DNA of 64,000 nt, taken from the NCBI GenBank assembly GCA_963513935.1, contig OY740772.1, positions 107,481,797 through 107,545,796 on the forward strand, read 5' to 3'. The notes beneath the pieces are model-generated. The model was given only the letters and a program-made list of their open reading frames with translations, ran no database searches and was not told the DNA's origin. The position numbers and the translations under genes are program-made. This DNA comes from Aphrophora alni (lineage: Eukaryota; Arthropoda; Insecta; Hemiptera; Aphrophoridae). Shown here piece by piece: positions 10,945-20,782 of this stretch (positions are counted from its first letter, which is position 1; every line of letters starts with the position of its first letter).

Positions 10945-11940
10945 AAGAGATTACAACTACAAGTATCAATATGAATGTTAAATTAGTTCTATAAATTGTA
11001 TTTGACATATGATTATAAAATTGTAATGTAATATAGAAAATTATAATCAAAGTATATCTTGTAAAAAGTGTGATGAACATTCATTTGAAATTCATTATTA
11101 AAGATGCGTCAGGAATGTAGATTATGTAAATGAAGAATAAAACGTTATCCAGGTTGATATGTATTATTAGTTTAATATTCCAATAGGCAGTTGCAAATTA
11201 TCTTCTATTTTTAATTGCTTGTATAGTGCCTGCATAAATTTCAATATTTGAAAGCAAGACTAATCTATTTAATTTAATTTTGCATCAGTTATTTTGTAAA
11301 ATAGTTATTAAAGAGGATTGTTCCTGTGCAACAAATAGTTATGTACTATAAAATTACATCAATCTTGATCCCTCAAATTACCATTAAAGTATCTGTTAAT
11401 TTCCCCCCATTTACTAAAATTGCATTACAACTTAGAAACTAAAAGTGAAGTCATTTGCATATGTCATGTTGATCAATTTTTTCCTTCTAACTTTAATGTT
11501 TGCTGTTTAATTTTGCATTGGTTGGCATATTCATTTATGAGTTATATATTAATTATTCTTTTAATTAAATTAATTAATATTAAGAACACAAACATTTAGA
11601 AACTAATTAAAGTCAAAACCTGAAGAGCATGGTTTAAAGTCAATATACATGCAGTAAAACTACTATAGTTACTACATTAACTCATGGCATGAGGATTCCT
11701 TCGGCCCACAGAACAGTGTCAACAAGCACACTGTTGATGATAACTAGCTTACAACCACTGGACTTGATAGCAAAAGATAGACAATAAATTTATATATTTA
11801 TGAAGACAAGATTCGAACAATAATGGATGCAATTAGAACTGAAGCTAGGAGGTGGCAAGAACAGATGGACACTAAACGGAAGAATGAAAAGAAACTCAAG
11901 AAGTGCCATTGTTGAAGCCAAAAGGTAGTTCCTGAGCAAG
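10945..11940. other. 3' flank of the oxidase gene
   Basis: Presumed 3' untranslated region followed by AT-rich intergenic DNA. No reading frame or repeat of note. Confidence 0.4.
11136..11141 (+). terminator. Candidate polyadenylation signal AATAAA
   Basis: This is the first AATAAA after the multicopper oxidase stop, about 190 bp downstream. A weaker ATTAAA lies at 11097-11102. The call rests on position and hexamer only; AATAAA is common in AT-rich DNA. Confidence 0.4.
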
Positions 11941-11949
11941 GCTATCACA

Positions 11950-12500
11950 CTTAGAATTATTTATTTACTCTCCTGTTGACAAATATATAATTTGCCTAGC
12001 ATGCATCACAGCCTTCAACTTTATCACAATGCAATAAAACTAACATAATAAATCCATCATATCAAAACAGTACATACCAACACACATGAAGATAATTTAT
12101 AATACCTTGGCCCAACATATACAATGTTTAAAAAAAAACAGGTAAATTTCCATAGCAGGTGTCATGACATTCATCCTTACTACTTTAAAATACATTTCAA
12201 ATCACCAGTACTACAAATACAATATGTAAAAACAGAATTTCAGAAAGCTGTCAATAGAATAAAACATTTTTTTTCCAAAAGCATTTTCTTCACTTTCTTT
12301 CTAAATACTACATAGTTGGTTTCTGTTTTCGTGCTACGTGAAAGCTGATTATATAGTTTCATCCCATGCAATGGACCTCTTTCTGACATCTAATATAAAG
12401 AGACCTGTACATAACAAATTTCGTCATCTGATGCACGAACTTTGTAAAGATGATGCTGAATTCAGAAAGTATTATTGTTTGAATTTTTTTCAGATCAATA
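11950..12500 (-). mobile_element. 3' remnant of a non-LTR retrotransposon (LINE)
   Basis: On the minus strand 12480-12240 gives, with one break, GMKLYNQL and then VVFRKKVKKMLLEKKCFYS, resembling the extreme C-terminus of CR1/jockey-type polyproteins ('F-K-x-LK-x-LLE-x-x-FYS'). The downstream AT-rich stretch ending with TTATTTATTTACTC on the plus strand fits its 3' untranslated tail. It is 5' truncated and dead. Confidence 0.5.
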
Positions 12501-13090
12501 TTACTTGTAATAATATTTATACTGAAAATAAAATCGTATGTTTAAATTAACATAATGAATCTTGCAAAACAAAAAATTCGAAATAGAGATCTTATTTGAA
12601 AATTGTATTACTGCACATGCCCTTTGAATATGCTTGGATATATTTGCTGCACATCCAACTTCTCATTTTCCTCTTTGTTGTTTAAATGCAAAAAACGCTT
12701 AGGTCATCATCACCTTACAAAGAAAAGAATAAAAAATAAAGTGATATATTTGAGGGGTGTAGAATCAAAACTCACTAAATCCAAAAAATAAAAACAATTG
12801 GATTTTATCATATACCTCTGCAACAATGTATAAACATTTTGAATGTCAAAACTCACTAAAACCTATTATAAAACGCATTTAAAAGTAAAAGGTGAGAATC
12901 AAAACGCACTACTTCCATAGGATTTAGAGAGTTATGACTGGCACATTCTCAGCTAATGGGGGCTCAGTATTTGTTGGTCATTTGCCAATCATAGTGAAGC
13001 AGTGAACAGCTGTTTTGTTTTGTAGCCTGTAACAGAGGTTAGAGTATTAACTAACTGTGTTCAGTGTTTTATGTTGTGTAGCTATTAAAA
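12501..13090. other. Flank of transposon relic with short repeats
   Basis: Three loose copies of a TCAAAAC(T/G)CACTA motif occur near 12767, 12847 and 12898. They may be subterminal repeats of the decayed transposon to the right, but no terminal inverted repeat pair was found. Confidence 0.4.
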
Positions 13091-13099
13091 TTACATTAA

Positions 13100-14180
13100 T
13101 TAATTAGTTGTAAGTAATAATCAGAGAATGGGAAAGTTAGTTTCCCCAGTTGAGCCAGGAGTTAAAGCCAGGAAGAGGACAGCAAATCCAAATGATTGGA
13201 AGAAAACTAAAACAAAATCTGCAAGGAAAAGAAAAAAGAGTCTTCAGTTTAAAATGCAATGCATTTTACAAAACTCTTCAAGATACAGAAGATAACCTGT
13301 TGATTCTCTCTTATGACTGTCAAAAAAACATTCCATTACCTAAGGTGCGGGATCAATCGCTTTACTACAGTCGGTAGATTTATGTCTAAAATTTTACAAC
13401 CGTGAGAGGTCATAATAAGTCTAAGTGAGATAAAGAGAGCAGAGAATTATTTCCGTACAGATTCGGACACAATCTCCTCTTGCATTTTTTATGCACTGAA
13501 TTCAAGTGACTGGACAAAATATAAAAGGGTATATTTTGCTGGACAAAATAAAAATTCAGCTATCATAGCCATGGTCAGCTTCTGGCAGGACTCACATGCT
13601 CCTGTCCACGTAAAAGAAATTGAGATTATTTACCCCGTCACTGGGCACAGTTTCATTCCACCTGACAGAGTATTTAGTAACACTCTTCGAGAAAGTTTTA
13701 AAACGATCAGAAGTGATTCCAAATCCTGAAGAAATTAAAAAAATTATTTTAGAATTCGCCACCTTAAAGATTGTTGGTAAAGAATGCAATGTCCTACATA
13801 GTTTTAAGACCTGTGTCAATAGCACATTCAAACTGACAAATCATTGGCATTTTATGATTTCCAAATATGTAAGAGGAAATGCCTAAAACGTATATCTGTG
13901 AAAAGGAAAACTTCAAAAAATAGTACTGCTGCCCTGAAAAAAGTTACAGTTCATGGAGAAATTCCTTACCTTTGTGGACCAGCAAGTTATGGCTCATTGT
14001 TTATTGCTGGTAAAACTGCAAGAGACATTATTCCAGAGCCCATTCCATCAACAAACAATCTTAGTAATACTAAAAGAAATTATGTGAAAAGGCTTTAATT
14101 AAAGCATTATGGTGAAAATTGGTTTGACCTGGAAGAACTGCAATATTTTGTTTCTGTGATGAATGGGCCTGATGAAGCAA
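13100..14180 (+). pseudogene. Relic of a transposon-type coding sequence (DUF7869-like)
   Basis: Blocks in several frames follow the order of a family common in insect genomes: KCNAFYKTLQDTED and LSYDCQKNIPLPKV (13250-13345), then VTGHSFIPPDRVF (13636-13674), then PNPEEIKKIILEFATLKIVG, then LTNHWHF, then KVTVHGEIPYL. Stops and at least three frame changes interrupt it. I recall proteins with this layout as uncharacterised DUF7869 types tied to repeats; the exact transposon class is uncertain and no ends were found. Confidence 0.6.
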
Positions 14181-14332
14181 TTTTGATTGTGTAAACATAA
14201 ATAATGTTTGGTCTATGTTATTTTTATTCCTATTTTTACTGTGGAAAACAAATGAAGGGTCCAGGGGAAAACCAATCAATGTCCACCCTTCTAAGTTTCA
14301 AGAAAAACAACAAAGTTTAGCTCATACAACTT

Positions 14333-14334
<2 letters not shown>

Positions 14335-14385
<51 letters not shown>
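14335..14385. repeat. (TA)n microsatellite, about 51 bp
   Basis: Uninterrupted AT dinucleotides. It makes a spurious YIYIYI reading frame across it. Confidence 0.95.
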
Positions 14386-14387
<2 letters not shown>

Positions 14388-14497
14388 AATACATTTGAAA
14401 AAAAAATTTGTTAATAAATGTTAGTGTTATAAACGTGGTAATATATATAAAAACATTATTTTTAACTTAATAAACATACAAATTTGACCGCTATTTC

Positions 14498-14612
14498 CCT
14501 GCTGCACCTGGACTGTGATCGGTTTTCCCCTGTTGAACCTGGACTCTGATCGGTCTTCATCTTTGTAAACATTTAGCTTAATTTAGATGGATTGTGATCG
14601 TTTATCCTCCTC
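14498..14612. repeat. Short tandem repeat (about 35-bp unit)
   Basis: Two to three diverged copies of a unit containing CTGGACT(G/C)TGATCGGT and CCCCTGTTG. Confidence 0.55.
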
Positions 14613-14779
14613 TGTTATCATACTGCTATCTTATAGAGGTCGACAATGCCTTTCAGAAAATTTAAATATAATTATTTATATTGTCTTCAAATTAAAACAA
14701 TGAACAATTTATTTCAATACATTTTTGTACCATATATGCAGTTTTCCTATTCTTTTCATTCTACTTTAACCCTTAAGTA

Positions 14780-15040
14780 CTATGGAACGTCTGTGAGACC
14801 GCTTCTGAAGTTTGCCGCCCTCCCCCCTCCAACCCCTAATAACCACGAGCCAGCCCTTCCCAGTAGCTGTCAGTCTTGCCCTTGACATTGACATGTGAAA
14901 GAGTGGTTACGTTTAGTTTACTTGTTCTTGCGTTATAAGCGATTTGCGGTCTGGCGGACGGTCCATAGTAGTTACGTGATTTTTAACTTTGCACGGAGCG
15001 GTCTCAGTGACGTACCATAGTGTTGACGTTATTTTTGTAT
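14780..15040. promoter_or_regulatory. Left subterminal repeats of the piggyBac-like element
   Basis: Three blocks combine CATAGTA with GCGGTCT: near 14780 (inverted), 14944-14975 and 14997-15035. The same block recurs at the right end near 17496 and 17882. They are candidates for transposase binding; that role is inferred from other piggyBac elements. Confidence 0.6.
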
Positions 15041-15208
15041 TATGTGCTTTGCTGAAGAACTTTTTGTATATATTATATCTTCGCTGAAATAGTTTTTGTA
15101 TGTATTAGTTTTGTATATAGAGTTTTTATTGCAGATTTTTAGTAGTGTTGCAATTTTTATTTTCATTTAAATTTTAATTATTTATATTCAATTGAGCGGT
15201 TTTTTTAA

Positions 15209-17299
15209 ATGAAGATGGAAGATAAAGTACAATCAAGTGTTCCTCCATCTGATTTACAAGCTGCAGGTCCATCATATAAAAATGGCCCTTCTGAAAGAAC
15301 AAAACTAAGACCCGTAAGATTTGGCGACGAGCCAAGTATTGAAGAAATGTTAGAAGAGTGTCTCGATGAAGATTTGGAAGATTTTGACAGTGACGACACA
15401 GATAAAGATCCCAGTTTTGAGCCTGAAAACAGTGATCATGACTCAGACAGTGAACAGGAAATTAGTGAAAATGAAGTGGTTGACAATATAGTTAGAATTG
15501 GCACAGTTCCCCAAGATGAGATTGATTTAGAAGCAAACACAACTACGGAAAATGTATATAGTTCTTTAAGTCATGTGGATGAAATTATAGAAAGTGTTGT
15601 TGCGGGAACTGGTGAAGCAGAAAGATCGACTGACGAGTGTATAGGTTTGTTAAGAGGTTTCCATAATTATTTCTACGGCAGGCAAACAAAAAATATGAAG
15701 AAACATCACATACCACCTTTTAAATGGAAAAAAATACAACCCAACAACAATATCCGCACTAGGCAACACAATATTATTTCTAAACTACCAGGACTGAAAA
15801 ATAAAGCTCGCACACTCGGAGAAAATCCTACAGTCGAAGAGGTTTGGAAATTACTTTTTCCTCAGGATTTCTTAGACAAAATTGTTCATTGGACCAATAA
15901 AAAAATTTTGCAAATGCAAGTTAAGTATAAGAAGAAAGATTTACCTTATGTGAAAGAAATAGATACATTGGAGCTTAATGCGTTGATTGGTCTTCTTGTG
16001 TTCTCGTCAATTTTTAAATCTGGGAATGAATCCGTACACAGTCTTTTTGCAACAGACGGTACCGGTCGGGAAATATTTCGATCTACAATGGCCAAGGAGA
16101 GGTTTCTTTTCCTTATAAATGCACTTAGGTTTGATGATCCAAGTACAAGGAAAGAACGAGAGAAAGATGATCGTGCCGCAGCAATTGCAGAACTTTTTGA
16201 GCAGTTTATTCAAAACTGCCAACAAAATTATACCATAGGTGAATATGCTTGCGTTGATGAGATGTTAGTGGCATTCAGAGGGCGTTGCAGGTTCAAAATG
16301 TATATGCCTAAAAAACCATCCAAATATGGCCTGAAGATCATGGCGATGACAGACGCAAGAACCAATTACTTAGTAAATGCCTATATTTATACAGGAAAGG
16401 ATTCCTATAGTAAAACATTAAATGAACGAGAGAGTCAGCTGGGGAAACCAACTCAGTCATTGCTAAGGCTTGTGAAACCCATAGAGGGTACCAATAGGAA
16501 TGTTACAGCCGATAATTGGTTTTCATCTATTGAACTAACAAAGGAATTGAAGAAAAAGGATCTTACATTTGTAGGCACTTTAAAGAAAAATAAAGTAGAC
16601 ATTCCAGCTGAGTTTCTGCCTAATAAAAACCGAGATGTTCAGTCGTCAATATATGGATTTACAGAGGACATTACATTAATGTCCTTTGTACCAAAAGAGA
16701 AGAAAGCTGTAATAATGATTTCAAGCATGCATCACACAATCAATGATGACCCAGATACAGGAAAACCCGAGATTATAGCCTTTTACAATAGCACCAAGGG
16801 AGGTGTTGATGAGCTTGATCACAAGTGTGCAAATTACAGTTCCAACCGAAGAACAAGAAGATGGCCTATGGTGATTTTTTACACAATAGTGGATGTTGGC
16901 TGTGGTGTTAACAACTATGTGTTATACCAGTCCTACCCTGGAACCCCACGTATGAATAGGTTGGATTTTTTAAAAATGTTGGGAACCAAACTGATAACGC
17001 CTCACATGACTCGGAGACTTTTAGCAGGACACATTCCACTCGAGTTGAACTTGTGTATGAAACGCATTCTTCGGCTCCCTCAAGACGACCTTAGAGTTGC
17101 CGACAGCACACCTCGCCGTCATCAAGACAACCAATTACTTCCTGTTGACGAGTTTGCTGCTTTCGAGCCAAGAAAGACCTGCACTTCCTGTCCTCCGCGC
17201 TTGAAAAGGAAAACCAAGTATCCATGTACTAAGTGTGGACGTGCGATCTGCCTTGAATGTGCAAAAAAAGTGTGTTTTACCTGTTTTCGCCAGTTTTAA
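15209..17299 (+). CDS. piggyBac-like transposase, 696 aa, apparently intact
   Basis: DDE_Tnp_1_7-family transposase that would cut and paste its own element at TTAA. The N-terminus (1-110) is acidic and Ser/Asp/Glu rich. The triad expected from piggyBac is present: Asp350 in CVDEMLVAFRG, Asp435 in TADNWF and Asp534 in KGGVDELDH, with spacing (85 and 99) close to the family. The C-terminus (about 656-692) is a Cys-rich RING/ZZ-like finger, CTSC then CTKCGRAICLEC and CFTCF, as in other piggyBac transposases that bind subterminal DNA. Length is slightly above the 594-residue type member, owing mainly to the N-terminus. ATG also occurs two codons in. No stops or frameshifts, so it may still be functional. 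Confidence 0.95.
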   Translation: MKMEDKVQSSVPPSDLQAAGPSYKNGPSERTKLRPVRFGDEPSIEEMLEECLDEDLEDFDSDDTDKDPSFEPENSDHDSDSEQEISENEVVDNIVRIGTVPQDEIDLEANTTTENVYSSLSHVDEIIESVVAGTGEAERSTDECIGLLRGFHNYFYGRQTKNMKKHHIPPFKWKKIQPNNNIRTRQHNIISKLPGLKNKARTLGENPTVEEVWKLLFPQDFLDKIVHWTNKKILQMQVKYKKKDLPYVKEIDTLELNALIGLLVFSSIFKSGNESVHSLFATDGTGREIFRSTMAKERFLFLINALRFDDPSTRKEREKDDRAAAIAELFEQFIQNCQQNYTIGEYACVDEMLVAFRGRCRFKMYMPKKPSKYGLKIMAMTDARTNYLVNAYIYTGKDSYSKTLNERESQLGKPTQSLLRLVKPIEGTNRNVTADNWFSSIELTKELKKKDLTFVGTLKKNKVDIPAEFLPNKNRDVQSSIYGFTEDITLMSFVPKEKKAVIMISSMHHTINDDPDTGKPEIIAFYNSTKGGVDELDHKCANYSSNRRTRRWPMVIFYTIVDVGCGVNNYVLYQSYPGTPRMNRLDFLKMLGTKLITPHMTRRLLAGHIPLELNLCMKRILRLPQDDLRVADSTPRRHQDNQLLPVDEFAAFEPRKTCTSCPPRLKRKTKYPCTKCGRAICLECAKKVCFTCFRQF

Positions 17300-17496
17300 A
17301 CGGAAAAAAAGACAAAAAACAATCATGTGTGTGTTTGAAAACTTATCATTTTTATTACATCAAACTTCAATTTTTATGTGTAATAGTTTTTAATTTTAAT
17401 TCTGTTTCTGATAATTTCATGTAGTTATAATATTTTTCAACATATTTCACAAAGTTTTTCTTGTAATTGTAAGGTTGTGACTAAATAAATTTTTGC

Positions 17497-17940
17497 GGTC
17501 TGAGAGAACCCTCCATAGTATTTGCGTAATTTTTTTAATCCTATGTGATTAACTCTTTTTTTTATCAAAATTTAGGCATTCAAAATAAGGTTGATAAGTG
17601 TTATACAGTATTTATAGAATTTTTTTCTACTTTTTGAAATTCTTACAAACGTTTGTAGAGTCAATAAACGACCTTACAAATTATAGGTACCCTAAAAAAA
17701 AATGACAGCCAAAACTATGCACTTTTTGTAATGGTTTAGGAAAAAAAAATTTTAAATTCGAAATTTAAAAAAAATTAAGATTAATAATTGCCACATTATA
17801 TTTAAATATACAAGCAACAAATCTGGCCATGAGCAAGTTTTAAAAGTAAAATTTTTTTTAACAAACTTTAAAATTTCCTATGCGGTCTAACAGACCCCTC
17901 TATAGTATTTACGTTACTTTAAACCTCCATAGTACTTAAG
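17497..17940. promoter_or_regulatory. Right subterminal repeats of the piggyBac-like element
   Basis: Blocks at 17497-17528 and 17882-17914 each read GCGGTCT, a short spacer with GACCCCTC or ACCCTCC, then ATAGTATTT and CGT, matching the left-end blocks. The rest is T- and A-rich DNA with no coding potential. Confidence 0.6.
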
Positions 17941-17946
17941 GGTTAT

Positions 17947-19334
17947 GTACGTGCTGTTACTTAAAGACCAAATTATTAATCAAATCTTATTTTAGAAGAA
18001 AATAAATAATTCATGTCCAGGAAGTTGCTGTACTCTATATTGACACTGTTTTACTAGGCATATATATACTCAATAGGGGAATTTGAATTAAAATCTTAAA
18101 TAATTATTTTTAACTTATCAGAAAAATTTACACTATGTATATGTGAGATAGTAAGATAGGAATACAAAGTTGTTAATTCATATAATCTCTTTTAGAACAA
18201 CTTTTAATCTAATAATTGGTTTACTTTTGTCTCAAAGCAATGAATTTATGCGAACGACAATTTTATTGCAGTAATTTCTAGAACTAAATAAACTATTGTC
18301 GGATTAATTTTACCATGTTAGCCAATAGTTAAGAAACAGATGTGTTAGATAGGATTTAGGAATGATGAATTCTTGAATAATGGAAAGGAAAATGGACTGG
18401 GAATACTGGGATGTGATATGATATGAACTATGGACTGAGTTGTTGGTTAATATACTGGAAGTGTAATAGTGTTTTAAATACAAAGTAAAAATGTTGGTTA
18501 AAGTATTTTTAATCATTTAAAAATAAAGTGCAGTTATATTTTAGAAGTGTTTGATTTAGTGTGTTTAAAGTGGAAACATAATTACTGTTTTGGTTCTAGA
18601 TTTTATGTTTACTTTTAAAATACATACACTTTTCGTAGATTAAGCATAACCTAAATAATCATAGGCTTTCTCGTAAAAATATGTTAAATAATTTTATTAG
18701 GGTTAATTTTAAAGAATTCTAAGTTTTAATATGTAGGTTAGGTTGTGAACTTTTTAAAATGGTTATATTTGATCAAGTGAAAATAAATGATGAAACTAAC
18801 AGCTTTGTGAATAAGGCCTAGACCTAGGTTATCACTAGACTGGGATTCTAGTGCAAGCTTAAACTAGTTGTTTTTCATTAGTATTTTTTATTATCTTGTT
18901 TAGTTGGTAGAACTAAATGATTTCAGATGTTACATAGATTTATATAACTGTTGCATCTGTTATTTTGGCCCATATGCCCCAAAACTGAATCTAAATCCTA
19001 CTTTTAATAACATTTCTAGCCTTGCTATAAAAAAACAATGTTAATTTTTTAATATTCAAGTCAGTTATGTATGTCAATTTAAATAGTAAAAATCAATTTG
19101 AGCATATTCAATCTTTTGGCCTAGCTCTAATTGGAATAATTATTAGAATCATGCCCACGGGGATAATTCACTCCCGAACTTTGGTTAATAAAACGTTAAT
19201 GAGGCTATTAAAATGGAGCATTATGCACAGTTTGTGAGTAGGGCCATGCAAAGATAACTTTGTTCCTACTTCATAAGAGCAATTTATCTTAATATATTAA
19301 AATAGTTAGGCCTATCCTCATTAAAATTTAAAAA
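17947..19334. promoter_or_regulatory. Intergenic region and presumed promoter of the zinc-finger gene
   Basis: About 1.4 kb between the piggyBac element and the zinc-finger start codon. It must contain the promoter and 5' untranslated sequence, or an upstream noncoding exon, but no TATA box or initiator stands out in this AT-rich DNA. The last in-frame stop (TAA 19329-19331) is two codons before the ATG. Confidence 0.4.
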
Positions 19335-19467
19335 ATGGAAAGCGTTGGAATAGAAGACATGGCGGCTACGATTGATGGGCAAGTTGTCACATTCTCTAAT
19401 GATATTTTCAACACTGGTAGATTACCAATTTATATTGGACCAGATGGTGCGACTACAGTAACCACAG
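19335..19467 (+). CDS. Zinc-finger gene exon 1 (start codon)
   Basis: ATG in a good context (A at -3, G at +4), with a stop TAA two codons upstream in frame. It encodes [15 protein letters not shown] and onward, 44 codons plus one base, ending at CACAG|GTAATG. Intron 1 (6.7 kb) follows. Confidence 0.85.
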
Positions 19468-20745
19468 GTAATGTAACTTAGTTACTCTTGTAAAGTGTTA
19501 TACTTAAGTTGTTTAGTTTGGTTGGTGCTGTATAAATATAAACATGCTTATAACAGATGTTATTAAAGGCTTACATATTTTGGTATAATAATCAGGGGGT
19601 ATTAATGAAAGATGAATTACATCTCGACTTTTCAATAACTTTTATCCAGATGGTGAAACATAAATAATGATAAATGTTTACATAAAGGTACCTAACTTGG
19701 AATTTTTTTTTATTGTATACTACATACCTTACTTCTTAAGAATAAATAAAGTTTTCCTTGCACATATCACTATTTTCCACTGAAAAATCATAATCTAAAA
19801 ACTATCAAATCGACGGGTTTATAGGTTACACATACAGTAGAACCCCTCTTAACTTGTCTAGTCCGGAGTGACACCCGGGCCGGTTGCCCGTTTGGCCGGT
19901 TAATCCGAGGTTCCCGTGAAAAATCAGTTTTCGTTCAAAGAAAGCTTATTTAATCAGGTAAGAATTATGCAATTAAGATGTTATTACAACTCATTGTATT
20001 GTACATAAATATATCGTATATATTATGTTATGTATATTATACATCAAACATGAAAAAAACTAAACACTACAAAGCTTTTTTACAGATTCCCCTCTGTCAA
20101 GTCTTTTGACACATTTAAGCGTATCTCAAACGATACCAACACACACTTCCGTTTTCGTAACTCGCTCATTTTTATTTACTGTATATACTGTACGTAGATC
20201 ATAACCAGTCAAAGACAAGAAGAAAACTGAAAAGAAGTGTTATATTTTCCATAATGTATACTAAATTGATTTGTGGAAAAAAAGCGGCCCATCAAATGTT
20301 TTTGTCGGTGTATGTCTGCTATACCGACGGGTGCCAATGCTGTGGTGTTTTTATGCCGCCGACAATGGGATACTGCTATCGACAAAGTCGTTTGACTCGC
20401 CGCTGCTTTGGTGCCGCGGTGTTTTTACGCCGCCGACAATGGGATACCGCTATCGACAAAGTTGTTTGGCTCGCCGCCGCTTTGGTGTTTCAATTACAAT
20501 TTATTTTTGGAAACTCTCATCCAAGAGTTATACGATATAGGCCGGTTAATCCGAGGACCGGTTAATCCAAGGCCGGTTAACAGAGGTTCTACTGTAATGG
20601 CAAAACATAAAAGCAATGAGAATATGGTTTGACGCATGCACATTACACAATGACTGCGCTAGATCGCTATTTCATATCACAACAGGTTTGTCCAGGTGCT
20701 CTTTCATACATTTATTAAAGTTATTAATTTGCTTTCTTTGCGATA

Positions 20746-20782
<37 letters not shown>

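Larger units (their letters stand above)
14770..17942 (+). mobile_element. Near-complete piggyBac-like transposon, 3173 bp
   Basis: Terminal inverted repeats CCCTTAAGTACTATGG (14770-14785) and its exact complement (17927-17942) enclose an uninterrupted transposase gene. The left flank is TTAA (14766-14769), the canonical piggyBac target; the right flank is TTAT, one base off. Subterminal copies of a GCGGTCT...CATAGTA block occur at both ends. The element sits between the oxidase and zinc-finger genes. Full inverted repeats and an open gene suggest recent activity, while the imperfect TTAA suggests some ageing or a sequencing difference. Confidence 0.93.

Noticed and set aside
12124..12550. 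Plus-strand frames of 63 and 70 codons
   Set aside because: They are antisense to the LINE C-terminal remnant recognised on the minus strand.
14215..14424. Frame with YIYIYI repeat
   Set aside because: Translation of the (TA)n microsatellite.
20254..20632. Three overlapping open frames of 74-103 codons
   Set aside because: All come from the 78-bp GC-rich tandem duplication within the pogo-like element; repeated peptides reflect the DNA repeat.
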